Source of the DNA: Ilumatobacteraceae bacterium
GTDB lineage: Bacteria > Actinomycetota > Acidimicrobiia > Acidimicrobiales > Ilumatobacteraceae
NCBI GenBank assembly: GCA_023263695.1
Contig: JALQUZ010000006.1
Span: 1-52,116 of the forward strand
Reading direction: 5' to 3'
DNA length: 52,116 nt
The notes under the pieces were generated by a model. It had not been told where the DNA came from. It was given only the letters and a program-made list of their open reading frames with translations, and did no database searches. The stretch's first letter is position 1. Each line of letters begins with the position of its first letter. Positions 8,016-16,495 of this stretch are shown piece by piece. Made by a program: the position numbers and the translations under genes.

Positions 8016-8597
8016 GTGAAAATCGCGCGCACAATCATTGGCATCGCAGCATTCGCTGGCGTACTGGCGGGTTGTTCGCTGAACGACACCCCTAGTGGTT
8101 CAAACTCGGTTCCTGTCGAAACTTCGGTTGTTGATTCGGTGGTGGAAACCGTGGCTCCTGAAACGTCAGATTCCACTCCGGAAACAACGCCGATAACGGT
8201 GCCGGAAACAACAACCACAATGCCTGAAGTGGACATTAAGTGCGTCACCGTGTTGAAATGTCAATTCTCGTATTTGGTTGGTGCTGACTATTCGCTGCTA
8301 AAGCTTGAATTCACCGACTTCAGTGTGGCCAATTTGCAGGGTGCCAAATTTGTGCGCACAAGCTTGAAAGAAACCACTTTTATTCGTGCCGATCTCTCAA
8401 ATGCCGACTTCACAGGCGCAAATTTGGCTAGTGCAAATTTCACAGGTGCAATCGTTGCAGGTACAAATTTCACGAATGCCAATTTCACGAATACGGTTAT
8501 TTGTGGTTTGGATTTAACCTCTGCAATTGGTGTCACACAAGCGCAGCTCGATAAGGCACAAACATTCCGTGCAAAGGGCAATAAATATTGTCCGTAG
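8016..8597 (+). CDS. Lipoprotein with pentapeptide repeats
   Basis: A secreted, lipid-anchored protein of 193 residues. The signal peptide ends in a lipobox LAGC around residue 20. Residues 25-73 are a Thr/Glu/Pro/Val-rich linker, then two Cys (about 76 and 81). From about residue 85 to 165 there are consecutive A(N/D)F/L-type pentapeptides (ADLSN, ADFTG, ANLAS, ANFTG, TNFTN, ANFTN), which should fold as a right-handed quadrilateral beta helix on the outer face of the membrane. The start is GTG. The end overlaps the start of the next gene by 10 bases. Function unknown. Confidence 0.85.
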   Translation: MKIARTIIGIAAFAGVLAGCSLNDTPSGSNSVPVETSVVDSVVETVAPETSDSTPETTPITVPETTTTMPEVDIKCVTVLKCQFSYLVGADYSLLKLEFTDFSVANLQGAKFVRTSLKETTFIRADLSNADFTGANLASANFTGAIVAGTNFTNANFTNTVICGLDLTSAIGVTQAQLDKAQTFRAKGNKYCP

Positions 8598-9112
8598 AAA
8601 TTCAGCGCGCAATTGATCGAACTCCACAACCGTGGAAAAACGGTATGGGTTTGCAGTACGAAATTGTGTGCGATGGATCGTTGCCCGATGATTGGACATG
8701 GCGACTTTCCACGGCAGATATCACGCAAGATGTTCCATTCTCGGTTTTCCCAGGAGTAAATCGCGAGTTTTGTGTTGCCGATGGCAACGGAGTGGTGCTC
8801 ACGATCAATGGAGTCGAGCACCGATGCGAACCAGGGTCAATTACAAAATTTCGAGGCGACGATGTGGTGTATGCAACGCTGATTGACGGGCCAATGAAGG
8901 CTCTCAATTTGATGGTTCGCGACGGGGCAGACGAAAAGCATCTCAGTCGCGATTATGAAGCTTTTCCAACAGTGATTGTTGCAATCAAAAGTCCACAAGT
9001 AATCAATTTGGGTGATCAGGATTATCGACTGGATGTTCTCGACGCCGTAATCGTGAATGGAAAGTCTATTTCTATTGGCAATCGATTAAATCATTCAGTA
9101 TTTGTATTTTGA
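8588..9112 (+). CDS. HutD/Ves-family cupin-like protein
   Basis: A 174-residue cytoplasmic protein with the HutD/Ves signature: the opening R-x6-PWKNGMG, then WRLSTADI, then the G-x-N-RE-F segment (FPGVNREF) and LNLMVRDG. HutD proteins are small bicupins found with histidine-utilisation genes, thought to bind formylglutamate or act as a governor; no other hut gene is in this window. The TTG start lies inside the end of the pentapeptide lipoprotein gene, so translation is probably coupled to it. Confidence 0.75.
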   Translation: MSVEIQRAIDRTPQPWKNGMGLQYEIVCDGSLPDDWTWRLSTADITQDVPFSVFPGVNREFCVADGNGVVLTINGVEHRCEPGSITKFRGDDVVYATLIDGPMKALNLMVRDGADEKHLSRDYEAFPTVIVAIKSPQVINLGDQDYRLDVLDAVIVNGKSISIGNRLNHSVFVF

Positions 9113-9120
9113 TTTATGAG

Positions 9121-9155
9121 TTAGGTATACCTACAACTCGTTAGGTATCGCTAAG
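9121..9155. promoter_or_regulatory. Paired TTAGGTAT elements, candidate metal-regulator operator
   Basis: TAGGTATACCTA at 9122-9133 is a perfect 12-bp palindrome inside TTAGGTATACCTA. A second TTAGGTAT followed by CGCTAAG starts at 9141, exactly 20 bases later, about two helical turns. Both lie in the 198-base gap in front of the multicopper oxidase. The TTAGG/CCTAA flavour resembles DtxR/IdeR/MntR-type boxes, but the match is not strong enough to name a regulator. Confidence 0.4.
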
Positions 9156-9310
9156 TGTTTGCAGGGAGTTCACTGTAATCCAGTTCGCCTTTTGTCACAG
9201 CTCAAAAAAGTTCCGAACTTTATTGATGATTTTGTGCACGATTGAATTCGTAAAACTGTTGGCACGCAAAACATTTTGCATACCGTTTTGGTGTACCAAC
9301 GGAGGTAAAA

Positions 9311-10708
9311 ATGTCCACAGAATCCAAAGACACCAAAGTAAGTGAATCAATTTTTGCGAAGTCCATGCTTGGCATGATGATGATTGCAGTTGCGGTCTCG
9401 GCACTCGTTTTGGGTGTTGTTGCTGTAGTAGCAATGAATGGCGGCACGTCGAGTTCTAGTTCGTCAAGTGCATCTGGATCTTCGGTGATTGAGGTGTCAC
9501 TCAGCGAATTCACCATCACCTTTAATCCAAGCGTGGTCCCAGCCGGAGACGTGACATTTAAAGTGACAAATAATGGAACCGTTGACCACAACTTCGCCAT
9601 TCCTTCGTTGAAGGCAAAAACGGCAATGCTGAAGCCGGGTACGAGCGAAGAACTTGCGGTAAGTGGTCTTGAAGTTGGCGATGTTGAGTACCTGTGTGAG
9701 GTCGCCGGACACAGTGCGGCAGGCATGACAGGAAAATTGAGTGTTGTCGAGTCGGGTAGCGCGATGGGAATGGCCTCAACCGGTAATCCAATGTCTTCAT
9801 CAGTTTCTTGGCAACAAATGGACAAGATGATGGAAAACGTTGCGATGAAATACCCTGCAAAGACTTCGGGTATTGGCAACACAGAACTTCCGTACACCAT
9901 GTCGGACGATGGTTACAAAGTCTTCAGCCTCACTGCCAAAGTGATTCCTTGGGAAGTGGAACCGGGCAAATTTGTCGATGGATGGTCGTATAACGGACTT
10001 ATTCCTGGACCAGTAATTCGTGCCAACGTCGGCGACAAAATCCGCATCGTGTTGAAGAACGAGCTTCCCGAGTCAACTTCTTTACACCTTCACGGAGTTC
10101 GAGTTCCAAATGCAATGGACGGTGTAGATCCTTATACGCAAAAGCCAATTGAGCCCGGTGCTTCCTTCACGTATGAATGGACTGCGCTAGAACCTGCCGT
10201 TGGCATGTATCACTCACACCACGATGCACAAGTTCAGGTACCAAATGGAATGGCTGGAGCTCTGTTGATTGGTGATTGGAAATCGATGGCAATGGCTGCA
10301 GCCGGTGGCCGCACGAAAGATGCCAACAATGTTGCTGAGCAAGAAGTGGAAATGGTCTTGAATGACAGCGGAACCATTGGGCTTTCGTTAAACGGCAAGT
10401 CATTTCCTGCAACAACGCCGTACTCGCTGGCAGTTGGCGAAACGATGGTGGTGCATTACTTCAATGAGGGAAGCATGACCCATCCAATGCACTTGCACCA
10501 ACCTTCAGGTTTAGTGGTGGCGAAAGACGGCAAGGTGCTTGAATCACCGTTCTGGGCCGACACCATTAACGTGGCGCCAGGTGAGCGATGGACGGTGGTG
10601 TACACCGCTAAAGATGCTGGCGTGTGGGCTTGGCACTGCCACATTCTTACTCACGCAGAAACCCCAGAAGGTATGCGTTACATGGTGACTGCGCTCATCG
10701 TTAAATAA
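9311..10708 (+). CDS. Membrane-anchored multicopper oxidase with N-terminal cupredoxin domain
   Basis: A 465-residue extracytoplasmic copper oxidase. An uncleaved-looking signal anchor (about 18-42) is followed by a Ser-rich linker and a cupredoxin domain (about 58-148) with its own type 1 ligands: His in VDHNF, Cys in EYLCEVAGHSAAGM, then His and Met. Two laccase-like domains follow, with all four trinuclear-centre motifs: HLHG (~260), HSHH, HPMHLH, and HCHILTH with a downstream Met (~442). The layout is a small two-domain laccase fused to an extra electron-transfer cupredoxin. Likely substrates are Cu(I), Fe(II), Mn(II) or phenols. A strong GGAGG lies 6 bases before the ATG. The stop directly abuts the stop of the convergent esterase gene. 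Confidence 0.92.
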   Translation: MSTESKDTKVSESIFAKSMLGMMMIAVAVSALVLGVVAVVAMNGGTSSSSSSSASGSSVIEVSLSEFTITFNPSVVPAGDVTFKVTNNGTVDHNFAIPSLKAKTAMLKPGTSEELAVSGLEVGDVEYLCEVAGHSAAGMTGKLSVVESGSAMGMASTGNPMSSSVSWQQMDKMMENVAMKYPAKTSGIGNTELPYTMSDDGYKVFSLTAKVIPWEVEPGKFVDGWSYNGLIPGPVIRANVGDKIRIVLKNELPESTSLHLHGVRVPNAMDGVDPYTQKPIEPGASFTYEWTALEPAVGMYHSHHDAQVQVPNGMAGALLIGDWKSMAMAAAGGRTKDANNVAEQEVEMVLNDSGTIGLSLNGKSFPATTPYSLAVGETMVVHYFNEGSMTHPMHLHQPSGLVVAKDGKVLESPFWADTINVAPGERWTVVYTAKDAGVWAWHCHILTHAETPEGMRYMVTALIVK

Positions 10709-11671
10709 CTACGAGCGTGGGTGCGCGAAAAGGTAGTTGGTCATTTCTGCCCACCATGATTGGGCGTAGTGAGTAGCACCATCTTCAATGTTGACCTGGA
10801 TCTGGCTTCCATTTGGGCAGGTCCAGGTTGACGAACTCGATGCAGAACAGCCTGCATAACCTGCATACTTTGCGGCAGAAGCTAACGGTGATGGACCCCA
10901 GATAGTTCCATCAATTGAAAGTACTTGATCTGCAGTTCCATGTATTTCGATGACACTTACGGCTTTCGTTGGTTTACATGAAAAGGCTGCAAACGTTCCG
11001 GCGCCAACTGCAATTGCCGTGATTTTTTCAGAAATTTCACACGCAGCGCGGTATGCCATCATCGCGCCATTTGAATGTCCAAGTACCCACACACGAGATT
11101 TATCGATGTTGTATTTGGAAGTGATGCTGTCAATCATTCCCGAGATCAAGGTGACGTCATCAGTACCTAATGTGCTGCAGCAATTTCCTGCATTCCACAT
11201 ATTTCCCTCGCCATCGGGATAGGCAATGATGAAATTCTTTGAATCCGCAACTTGATCAAGTTGTGTTGTGTCTCGGAAGCGAGCGGCAGTCCAAGAGTGC
11301 CCATGCAATGCAATCATCAATGGGACAGCGGTGGCACTTGAATAAGTCGATGGAACGTGAAGAATGTAACTTCTCTTTGCGCTACCACTCACAGAGATTG
11401 AGTGCAGCGAGGAATCTGATGCACTGCTTTCGTCAATGATTTTCAGTGCAACCGAGACTGAGGATGCTGGTAATACCGAAGAAACTGTTTTCCACTTGAG
11501 TGATTTTCCGACTTTCGTGCACAACAGAGAGATTTTCTTGCCCTGCACCGAGGATGTACTGGTGGTTCCAACAACTTTGCAGGTTTGTCCCGCAGACGCG
11601 GCCAGTGCTTGGCTGGACAAAGTGGCAATAAACAAGCTTGCAAGTATGGCGATTCTTGATATGCGGGACAT
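10709..11671 (-). CDS. Secreted LpqC/PHB-depolymerase-family esterase, copy 1
   Basis: A 320-residue secreted alpha/beta hydrolase of the esterase PHB depolymerase/feruloyl esterase type. It has a signal peptide (about 1-25), then a mini-domain with C31 and C51 and W60 (GQTC, SLLC, LKW), then the catalytic domain from about residue 90: oxyanion region LMIALHGHSW, WNAGNCCS, nucleophile elbow LGHSNGAMMAYR, a C-terminal Asp in HGTADQVLS, and His near THYAQSW. The neighbouring upstream gene is a paralogue 24 bases away, so this is a tandem duplication. The natural ester is unknown. Confidence 0.87.
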   Translation of the reverse strand: MSRISRIAILASLFIATLSSQALAASAGQTCKVVGTTSTSSVQGKKISLLCTKVGKSLKWKTVSSVLPASSVSVALKIIDESSASDSSLHSISVSGSAKRSYILHVPSTYSSATAVPLMIALHGHSWTAARFRDTTQLDQVADSKNFIIAYPDGEGNMWNAGNCCSTLGTDDVTLISGMIDSITSKYNIDKSRVWVLGHSNGAMMAYRAACEISEKITAIAVGAGTFAAFSCKPTKAVSVIEIHGTADQVLSIDGTIWGPSPLASAAKYAGYAGCSASSSSTWTCPNGSQIQVNIEDGATHYAQSWWAEMTNYLFAHPRS

Positions 11672-11695
11672 CCCTTGAGGATACCCTGAATGGAA

Positions 11696-12790
11696 CTACG
11701 GCTTGCGCGGGTGAGCAAATAAGAACTTGATCATGTCTTTTGTCCAATATGAGGGCCAATTGTGTGCTTGATCAAAATAGTTGATCAGTTTTGCTTCCGT
11801 GCCGTCTACGCAAATCGCGCTAGTTGACTCTGAGTTTGATTCCAAAGTAACGACGAACTGCATAGCTGAACATTCGTTAGCCGTATTGACTTGCTTAAAA
11901 GCGTTGATGACTGGAGGGATAATGAATGGTCCTCCACCGTCAATTGGGATTGTTGAATCCTGATTGCCGTGTAGGTGGATTATTGAAACCGGATGCGGTG
12001 GAGAACAGGAGTCAACTACAAGAGCACCGCCTCCTACGGCAATAGCAGAAAATTTTTCTGAAACTTCGCACGCCAACCTGTAGGACATCATCCCACCATT
12101 AGAGAATCCCATCGCCCAAATTCTTGATGAATCCACTAAGTACTTTCGTGAAACGGACTGAAGGATTGCTTTTACAAAAAATACATCATCAATTCCGTTG
12201 TTATTCGATGGTGCGCAGCATTTTCCTGCATTCCAACTATTTTGCGCTCCTGCTTCAGATCCCCAGCCGTTTGGTGTCACGAGTATGAAGTTCATACCTT
12301 GACTAAACAGGGGAAGTTGTAGAGCATTCTCAAAGGTGGCAGCAGACCCTCCTAGCCCGTGAAATGCAAAAAGAATCGGTGTTGGTACTTGGCTGTTGTA
12401 CGAATCGGGAACTACAAGTCGATATGTTCGCGGTCTCTGATTTTCGATAGTCAAGGTGTGGAGGTTGGGGTCAATTGGATCAATCGCATCGATAAAATTA
12501 AGCACAGACTCTGGAACTGTGGTTGAAGTGGACGAAGTCGAAGTGGTGGAAGTTGAAGTGGTAGTCGTGACCAGGGTTTGAACTGCTGCGCGGATCCACT
12601 TTTTACGTCCAGCGACGGTTCGGCAAACCACAACGACTGGCTTCTTATTGACTTGAATTGAGACCCGTGTTCCAAGCGCGGTCTTTGTGCACGTTTGCCC
12701 AATGGATACGGCATTTGCTGATACCGCAGGAATGGCGGTCCACACCAAAATTGCGCCGAGGACGACGAAAACTTTTTTCACTGCTGTCAT
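11696..12790 (-). CDS. Secreted LpqC/PHB-depolymerase-family esterase, copy 2
   Basis: A 364-residue paralogue of the gene just downstream. It has a signal peptide, then the same two-Cys/Trp mini-domain (C34, C56, W65), then a Thr/Ser linker (about 72-92, a run of TTTSTS-type repeats), and a hydrolase domain with FAFHGLGGS, WNAGKCCAP, nucleophile MGFSNGGMMSYR, and a C-terminal HGNQDSTIP Asp loop and QAHNWPSYW His. The linker is missing from copy 1. ATG at 12790 is divergent from the alkylsulfatase gene with only 28 bases between. Probably transcribed together with copy 1. Confidence 0.87.
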   Translation of the reverse strand: MTAVKKVFVVLGAILVWTAIPAVSANAVSIGQTCTKTALGTRVSIQVNKKPVVVVCRTVAGRKKWIRAAVQTLVTTTTSTSTTSTSSTSTTVPESVLNFIDAIDPIDPNLHTLTIENQRPRTYRLVVPDSYNSQVPTPILFAFHGLGGSAATFENALQLPLFSQGMNFILVTPNGWGSEAGAQNSWNAGKCCAPSNNNGIDDVFFVKAILQSVSRKYLVDSSRIWAMGFSNGGMMSYRLACEVSEKFSAIAVGGGALVVDSCSPPHPVSIIHLHGNQDSTIPIDGGGPFIIPPVINAFKQVNTANECSAMQFVVTLESNSESTSAICVDGTEAKLINYFDQAHNWPSYWTKDMIKFLFAHPRKP

Positions 12791-12818
12791 CTTAGTGAGC
12801 GATAACTAAGGTTAAAAA

Positions 12819-14732
12819 GTGACGACCGAACAGCCAAAGCAGGCGACAGCCCATACGCAGTTGCATAACCGCAACGCGGCTAATCGAGATTTTGACCCTG
12901 TAGATCTTGCACGAGTACGCAAGGGTTTTATCGCCAAGCGCGAAAATGGATTGATTACCGATGAAAAAGGCCGGGTTGTAGGCAATAGCGATAATTATGA
13001 ATTCCTTCGCGATGGTCGTGGATGCCCAGAGACTGTTAACCCTCATCTATGGCGACACGCAACGCTGAATGCCCATCACGGATTGTTTAAGGTTGCTGAA
13101 AATGTATGGCAGGTTCGTGGCTATGACATTTCGAACATCACATTCATTCGCGGAAATAGTGGTTGGGTAGTCATTGATCCTCTCACCAGCGAACATACCG
13201 CGCGCGCAGCGATGGAGCTGATGGATGAGCATGTAGAAAAACTTTCAACATCTGTCGTCATTTTCACGCACTCTCATGCCGATCACTTCGGCGGAATTCT
13301 TGGAGTTACGACAAAAGCCGATGTTGATGCAGGTCGTTGCCAAATAGTTGCTCCTGTTGGTTTCTTGCACGAAACCATTGGGGAAAACGTCATCGCAGGC
13401 CCTGCAATGGGCAGGCGTGCCACATATCAATTTGGTCCACTGCTTCCGCCTGGTCCAACTGGACATGTTGACTGCGGATTGGGTACAGGTGTACCAATGG
13501 GACCGCCAGGATTACTTGCACCTACAACAGACATATCCTTCACTGGCGAAGAACTTGTGCTTGATGGTGTGCGTGTAATTTTCCAGCTCACTCCAGAAAC
13601 CGAAGCACCTGCCGAAATGAATTTCTATTTCCCTGACTATGGCTGGTTATGCATGGCGGAAAATTGTTCACAAACGATGCACAACCTGGTGCCAATTCGG
13701 GGCGCGTTAGTACGCAATGCACTGAGTTGGTCCAAGTACATCAACGAAAGCATTGAACTGTTCGCGGACAAAACAGGTGTTCTTTTCACTTCGCACAACT
13801 GGCCAGTGTGGGGAAGCAGCGAAGTTCGAGAGTTTCTTATTTTGCAACGCGACTTATATAAGTGGATGCACGATCAGACCATGCGTCATGCGAATCATGG
13901 AATGACTGCAGGTGAAATTGCCGACATGTTAAAACTGCCCGACGAGTTTTTGGCTTATGAACACACTCGTGGCTTCTATGGCGACCTAGTGCACAACGTG
14001 AAAGCTGTATACCAGCGATATCTCAGTTGGTACGACGGAAACCCTGCAAACCTCAACAAGCTTCCGCCTGCGGAAGCAGGTAAGCGGTATGTCGAACTTG
14101 CTGGCGGTATGGAATCGCTGTTGTCGGCGGCGCGAAAATCATTCGATTCAGGTGATTACCGATGGGTTGCCGAAGTGGTAAACCATGCGGTGTTTGCAGA
14201 TCCGTCTAATACCGAGGCTCGAAACCTGCAAGCTGATGTGTTGGAGCAGTTGGGGTATCAAGCCGAGTCATCGACCTTTAGAAATGCCTATTTGATGGGT
14301 GCTCAAGAGTTACGTCAAGGTCCGCCGCCCCAAACGGCATCTCACGTTCGTGCACGCAGCATGATTCGTGCAATGACCATAGAGCAAGTGTTTGATGTGC
14401 TTTCAGTTCGAGTGATGTCGGAAAAGATTGGTGGTCTTTCTCTTTGCGTGAATTGGTCGTTCAGCGACATGACGGGAACCCCGGATCATCAGTGGGTGCT
14501 CGGCTTGTCAAACAGAACGATGTATTCCATTCAAGGTCGTCACGATTCAGGTGCCGTAGCGACAATCACCATTTCTCGTGAGCAGTTGCTGGAAATTATT
14601 GCTCAGGTCACCACATTTCTGGATGAGCTCGCTGCTGGAACAGTAACTATTGAAGGCGATGCTGCTGCATTGCTCACCATATTTGGCAACCTCGACACGT
14701 TTGCAACAGGTTTTGCAATTGTCGAACCGTAG
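12819..14732 (+). CDS. Alkylsulfatase, SdsA/YjcS/BDS1 metallo-beta-lactamase family
   Basis: A 637-residue enzyme predicted to hydrolyse primary alkyl sulfates such as detergents to alcohol and sulfate. The zinc motif THSHADHFGG is near residue 150. Later metal ligands lie in MAENCSQTMHN and TSHNWPVWG. The family's alkylsulfatase dimerisation domain (from about 380, with RGFYGDLVHNVKAVYQRYLSWYDG, quoted in part) and an SCP2-like C-terminal domain follow. No signal peptide is evident, unlike Pseudomonas SdsA1, so the enzyme may be cytoplasmic. The start is GTG. The stop is 3 bases from the stop of the convergent Rieske gene. Confidence 0.92.
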   Translation: MTTEQPKQATAHTQLHNRNAANRDFDPVDLARVRKGFIAKRENGLITDEKGRVVGNSDNYEFLRDGRGCPETVNPHLWRHATLNAHHGLFKVAENVWQVRGYDISNITFIRGNSGWVVIDPLTSEHTARAAMELMDEHVEKLSTSVVIFTHSHADHFGGILGVTTKADVDAGRCQIVAPVGFLHETIGENVIAGPAMGRRATYQFGPLLPPGPTGHVDCGLGTGVPMGPPGLLAPTTDISFTGEELVLDGVRVIFQLTPETEAPAEMNFYFPDYGWLCMAENCSQTMHNLVPIRGALVRNALSWSKYINESIELFADKTGVLFTSHNWPVWGSSEVREFLILQRDLYKWMHDQTMRHANHGMTAGEIADMLKLPDEFLAYEHTRGFYGDLVHNVKAVYQRYLSWYDGNPANLNKLPPAEAGKRYVELAGGMESLLSAARKSFDSGDYRWVAEVVNHAVFADPSNTEARNLQADVLEQLGYQAESSTFRNAYLMGAQELRQGPPPQTASHVRARSMIRAMTIEQVFDVLSVRVMSEKIGGLSLCVNWSFSDMTGTPDHQWVLGLSNRTMYSIQGRHDSGAVATITISREQLLEIIAQVTTFLDELAAGTVTIEGDAAALLTIFGNLDTFATGFAIVEP

Positions 14733-14735
14733 CAA

Positions 14736-15704
14736 TTAGTCAGTAAACCCGTTCGCGGTCATTGTTTTTCGATAGGCCAAAGCAACCGCATCAAATTTCA
14801 TATGTAGTTCCTTGGTGATGTCGTATGGAACCTTCTTCGGGAGTTGCGATTCGACAATCGTCTTGTCTTGGTTAAAAATGACATCTTCAAAATCTTGTAG
14901 CAATGATGCATGCTGGTCGTAGTTGTAGTTGCGACCGATGATGAGGAAGCCGCGTGAGTGTTCGTCGTCTATCGGTTGCGACACAAAGAAATACACCATG
15001 CCTTCTTTGCCGCCCCAACCGAGGTGCAATAGCAAAGTGAATGGCGTGTGGATCTCGTAATGCGAGGTGCGCATGGGTGCTTTCGTTGAAGCATTGGCAA
15101 ACACAGGGAAGTCGTCGGTGTTTGGTGCCTCGGGGCGCATAATGTCGTATTTCACAACGTGTCCCTCGGTGCGAACGTCGTAATCGGGCACTACAGGCCG
15201 GTTGATATCGCCAAGTAGTCCTGGGTGAACCCACGGGAAGTGGCCGAAGTCGGTGAAGTTCTCTAGTTGGCGCGAGGAGTGCGCGTTCCAGTCGTATGGT
15301 CCACAATTGACCCACACCCAATCATTTGCGCCAAACTCTTCAATCGTTGGAAGCGGACGGCGTGGTTCTTCGAGCGACACCCAAATCATGTTGTATTGCT
15401 CGACGCAATGGTGTGCTGCAATCTTTGCTTTTGACGGAACTTTAGATGGGTCTTCTAACTGAGGAATATGTGTGCATTTGCCAAACTCGTCGAATTGCCA
15501 ACCGTGGTAGGGGCACATGATGGTGTCGCCCTTTACGCAACCGCCGCTGAGCGCTGTCCCGCGGTGGACGCAAACATCGCTGGTTGCGTGTGCGTTTCCA
15601 GCGCTGTCGCGCCAAATCACCAATGGCTCGCCAAGGAGCCTGACCGATATTGGACTAGTGCCAAGTTCGGTGGAAAATGCAACTGGATGAAGTGTGGAAC
15701 GCAC
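14736..15704 (-). CDS. Rieske non-haem iron oxygenase, alpha-subunit type, last gene of the C-P lyase operon
   Basis: A 322-residue Rieske oxygenase. The [2Fe-2S] ligands are C45-x-H47 (CVHRG) and C64-x2-H67 (CPYHGW). The mononuclear iron site is visible in NFTDFGHFPWVHPG as D152, H155 and H160. It resembles single-component demethylases and hydroxylases (VanA or PaO-like) more than two-subunit ring dioxygenases. No reductase or ferredoxin gene is adjacent. It begins 2 bases after the stop of the IMPase-family gene, which overlaps phnM, so it appears to be the ninth gene of the phn operon. Its substrate is unknown; oxidation or N-demethylation of a phosphonate before C-P cleavage is my inference. 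Confidence 0.9.
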   Translation of the reverse strand: MRSTLHPVAFSTELGTSPISVRLLGEPLVIWRDSAGNAHATSDVCVHRGTALSGGCVKGDTIMCPYHGWQFDEFGKCTHIPQLEDPSKVPSKAKIAAHHCVEQYNMIWVSLEEPRRPLPTIEEFGANDWVWVNCGPYDWNAHSSRQLENFTDFGHFPWVHPGLLGDINRPVVPDYDVRTEGHVVKYDIMRPEAPNTDDFPVFANASTKAPMRTSHYEIHTPFTLLLHLGWGGKEGMVYFFVSQPIDDEHSRGFLIIGRNYNYDQHASLLQDFEDVIFNQDKTIVESQLPKKVPYDITKELHMKFDAVALAYRKTMTANGFTD

Positions 15705-15706
15705 TT

Positions 15707-16495
15707 CTACGAGCGTAGTAATTCCATTCGCAACTCATTGGCTAACTGAGGGGTAGCGGCGACAATTCCGCTCCAGCGCAACGACAAATCGGGTGTATAG
15801 ACCAGATCACGGCCATGCAGATCAACAACCACTCCACCTGCAGCACGAATGATGATGTCCAATGCTGCTAAATCAACAATGCGATGAATGTCTCCGCCCG
15901 GATCGCAGAATGCATCAATTGCTCCGTCGGCGACAAGGCAACCTTCAAGAACGCTTGAACCCATTACGCGTACACGGTCAATTCGCCGTGCTACTCGAGT
16001 CCATGCATCAAACGTTTCAGTCCTTGGGCGAAGCATCGAAACTGCAGCTCCGTCTAATGCGGTGCGTCCAGTAGTGGTGTTGTGAATCGGCGTATCCGAA
16101 GCTGACCACCAATAACGGTCACCATCTAGCCAAACAGCAAGTCCTTCAATAGCGATTCCGTCCACGACTCGGGCAGCAGAGAAACACGCCAAGGGAACTC
16201 CGGCGGCAGCATTCGCTGTTCCATCAAGTGGGTCTACAACAATTGTTTCTGAAGATCCACGATCAATCCAACCGATTTCTTCCGACAACACGTTTACGTT
16301 GTGTCGCTCAAACACATTAAGGACGGGTCGTTCTACAAATTCGTCAAGAAAGTACGTTGGCGTTCCGTCTCCACCAATACCTACGAGCATCAGTCGTTCT
16401 TCTCGCGTGAAAGTTGCCATGGCATGTTGGTAAGCAACAAGCGCCGCCTCTGCACTTTCTGCAAGTACAGGGTGAATACCTGATGCAAACTTCAT
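15707..16495 (-). CDS. Inositol monophosphatase-family phosphatase in the C-P lyase operon
   Basis: A 262-residue Mg-dependent sugar-phosphate phosphatase fold. Motifs: Glu pair in NVLSEEIGW, the metal loop VVDPLDGTAN, GSSVLEGCLVADGAID, and a C-terminal IVDLAALD where most relatives have WDxAA (Trp replaced by Val). Its ATG overlaps the phnM stop (ATGA). Normal C-P lyase operons have phnN and phnP to process the phosphoribosyl cyclic phosphate product; neither is seen here, so this enzyme is a candidate substitute acting on ribose phosphates. That role is inference. Inositol phosphatase or 3'-phosphoadenosine phosphatase activity are alternatives. Confidence 0.88.
   Translation of the reverse strand: MKFASGIHPVLAESAEAALVAYQHAMATFTREERLMLVGIGGDGTPTYFLDEFVERPVLNVFERHNVNVLSEEIGWIDRGSSETIVVDPLDGTANAAAGVPLACFSAARVVDGIAIEGLAVWLDGDRYWWSASDTPIHNTTTGRTALDGAAVSMLRPRTETFDAWTRVARRIDRVRVMGSSVLEGCLVADGAIDAFCDPGGDIHRIVDLAALDIIIRAAGGVVVDLHGRDLVYTPDLSLRWSGIVAATPQLANELRMELLRS

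Noticed and set aside
8665-8690. TTGCCCG followed by TGGACA, a possible fourth palindrome
   Set aside because: Arms do not match each other and it lies inside the HutD-like coding region.
12520-12575. Repetitive GAAGT-like stretch, possible tandem repeat locus
   Set aside because: It encodes the Thr/Ser linker of esterase copy 2, so coding low complexity explains it.
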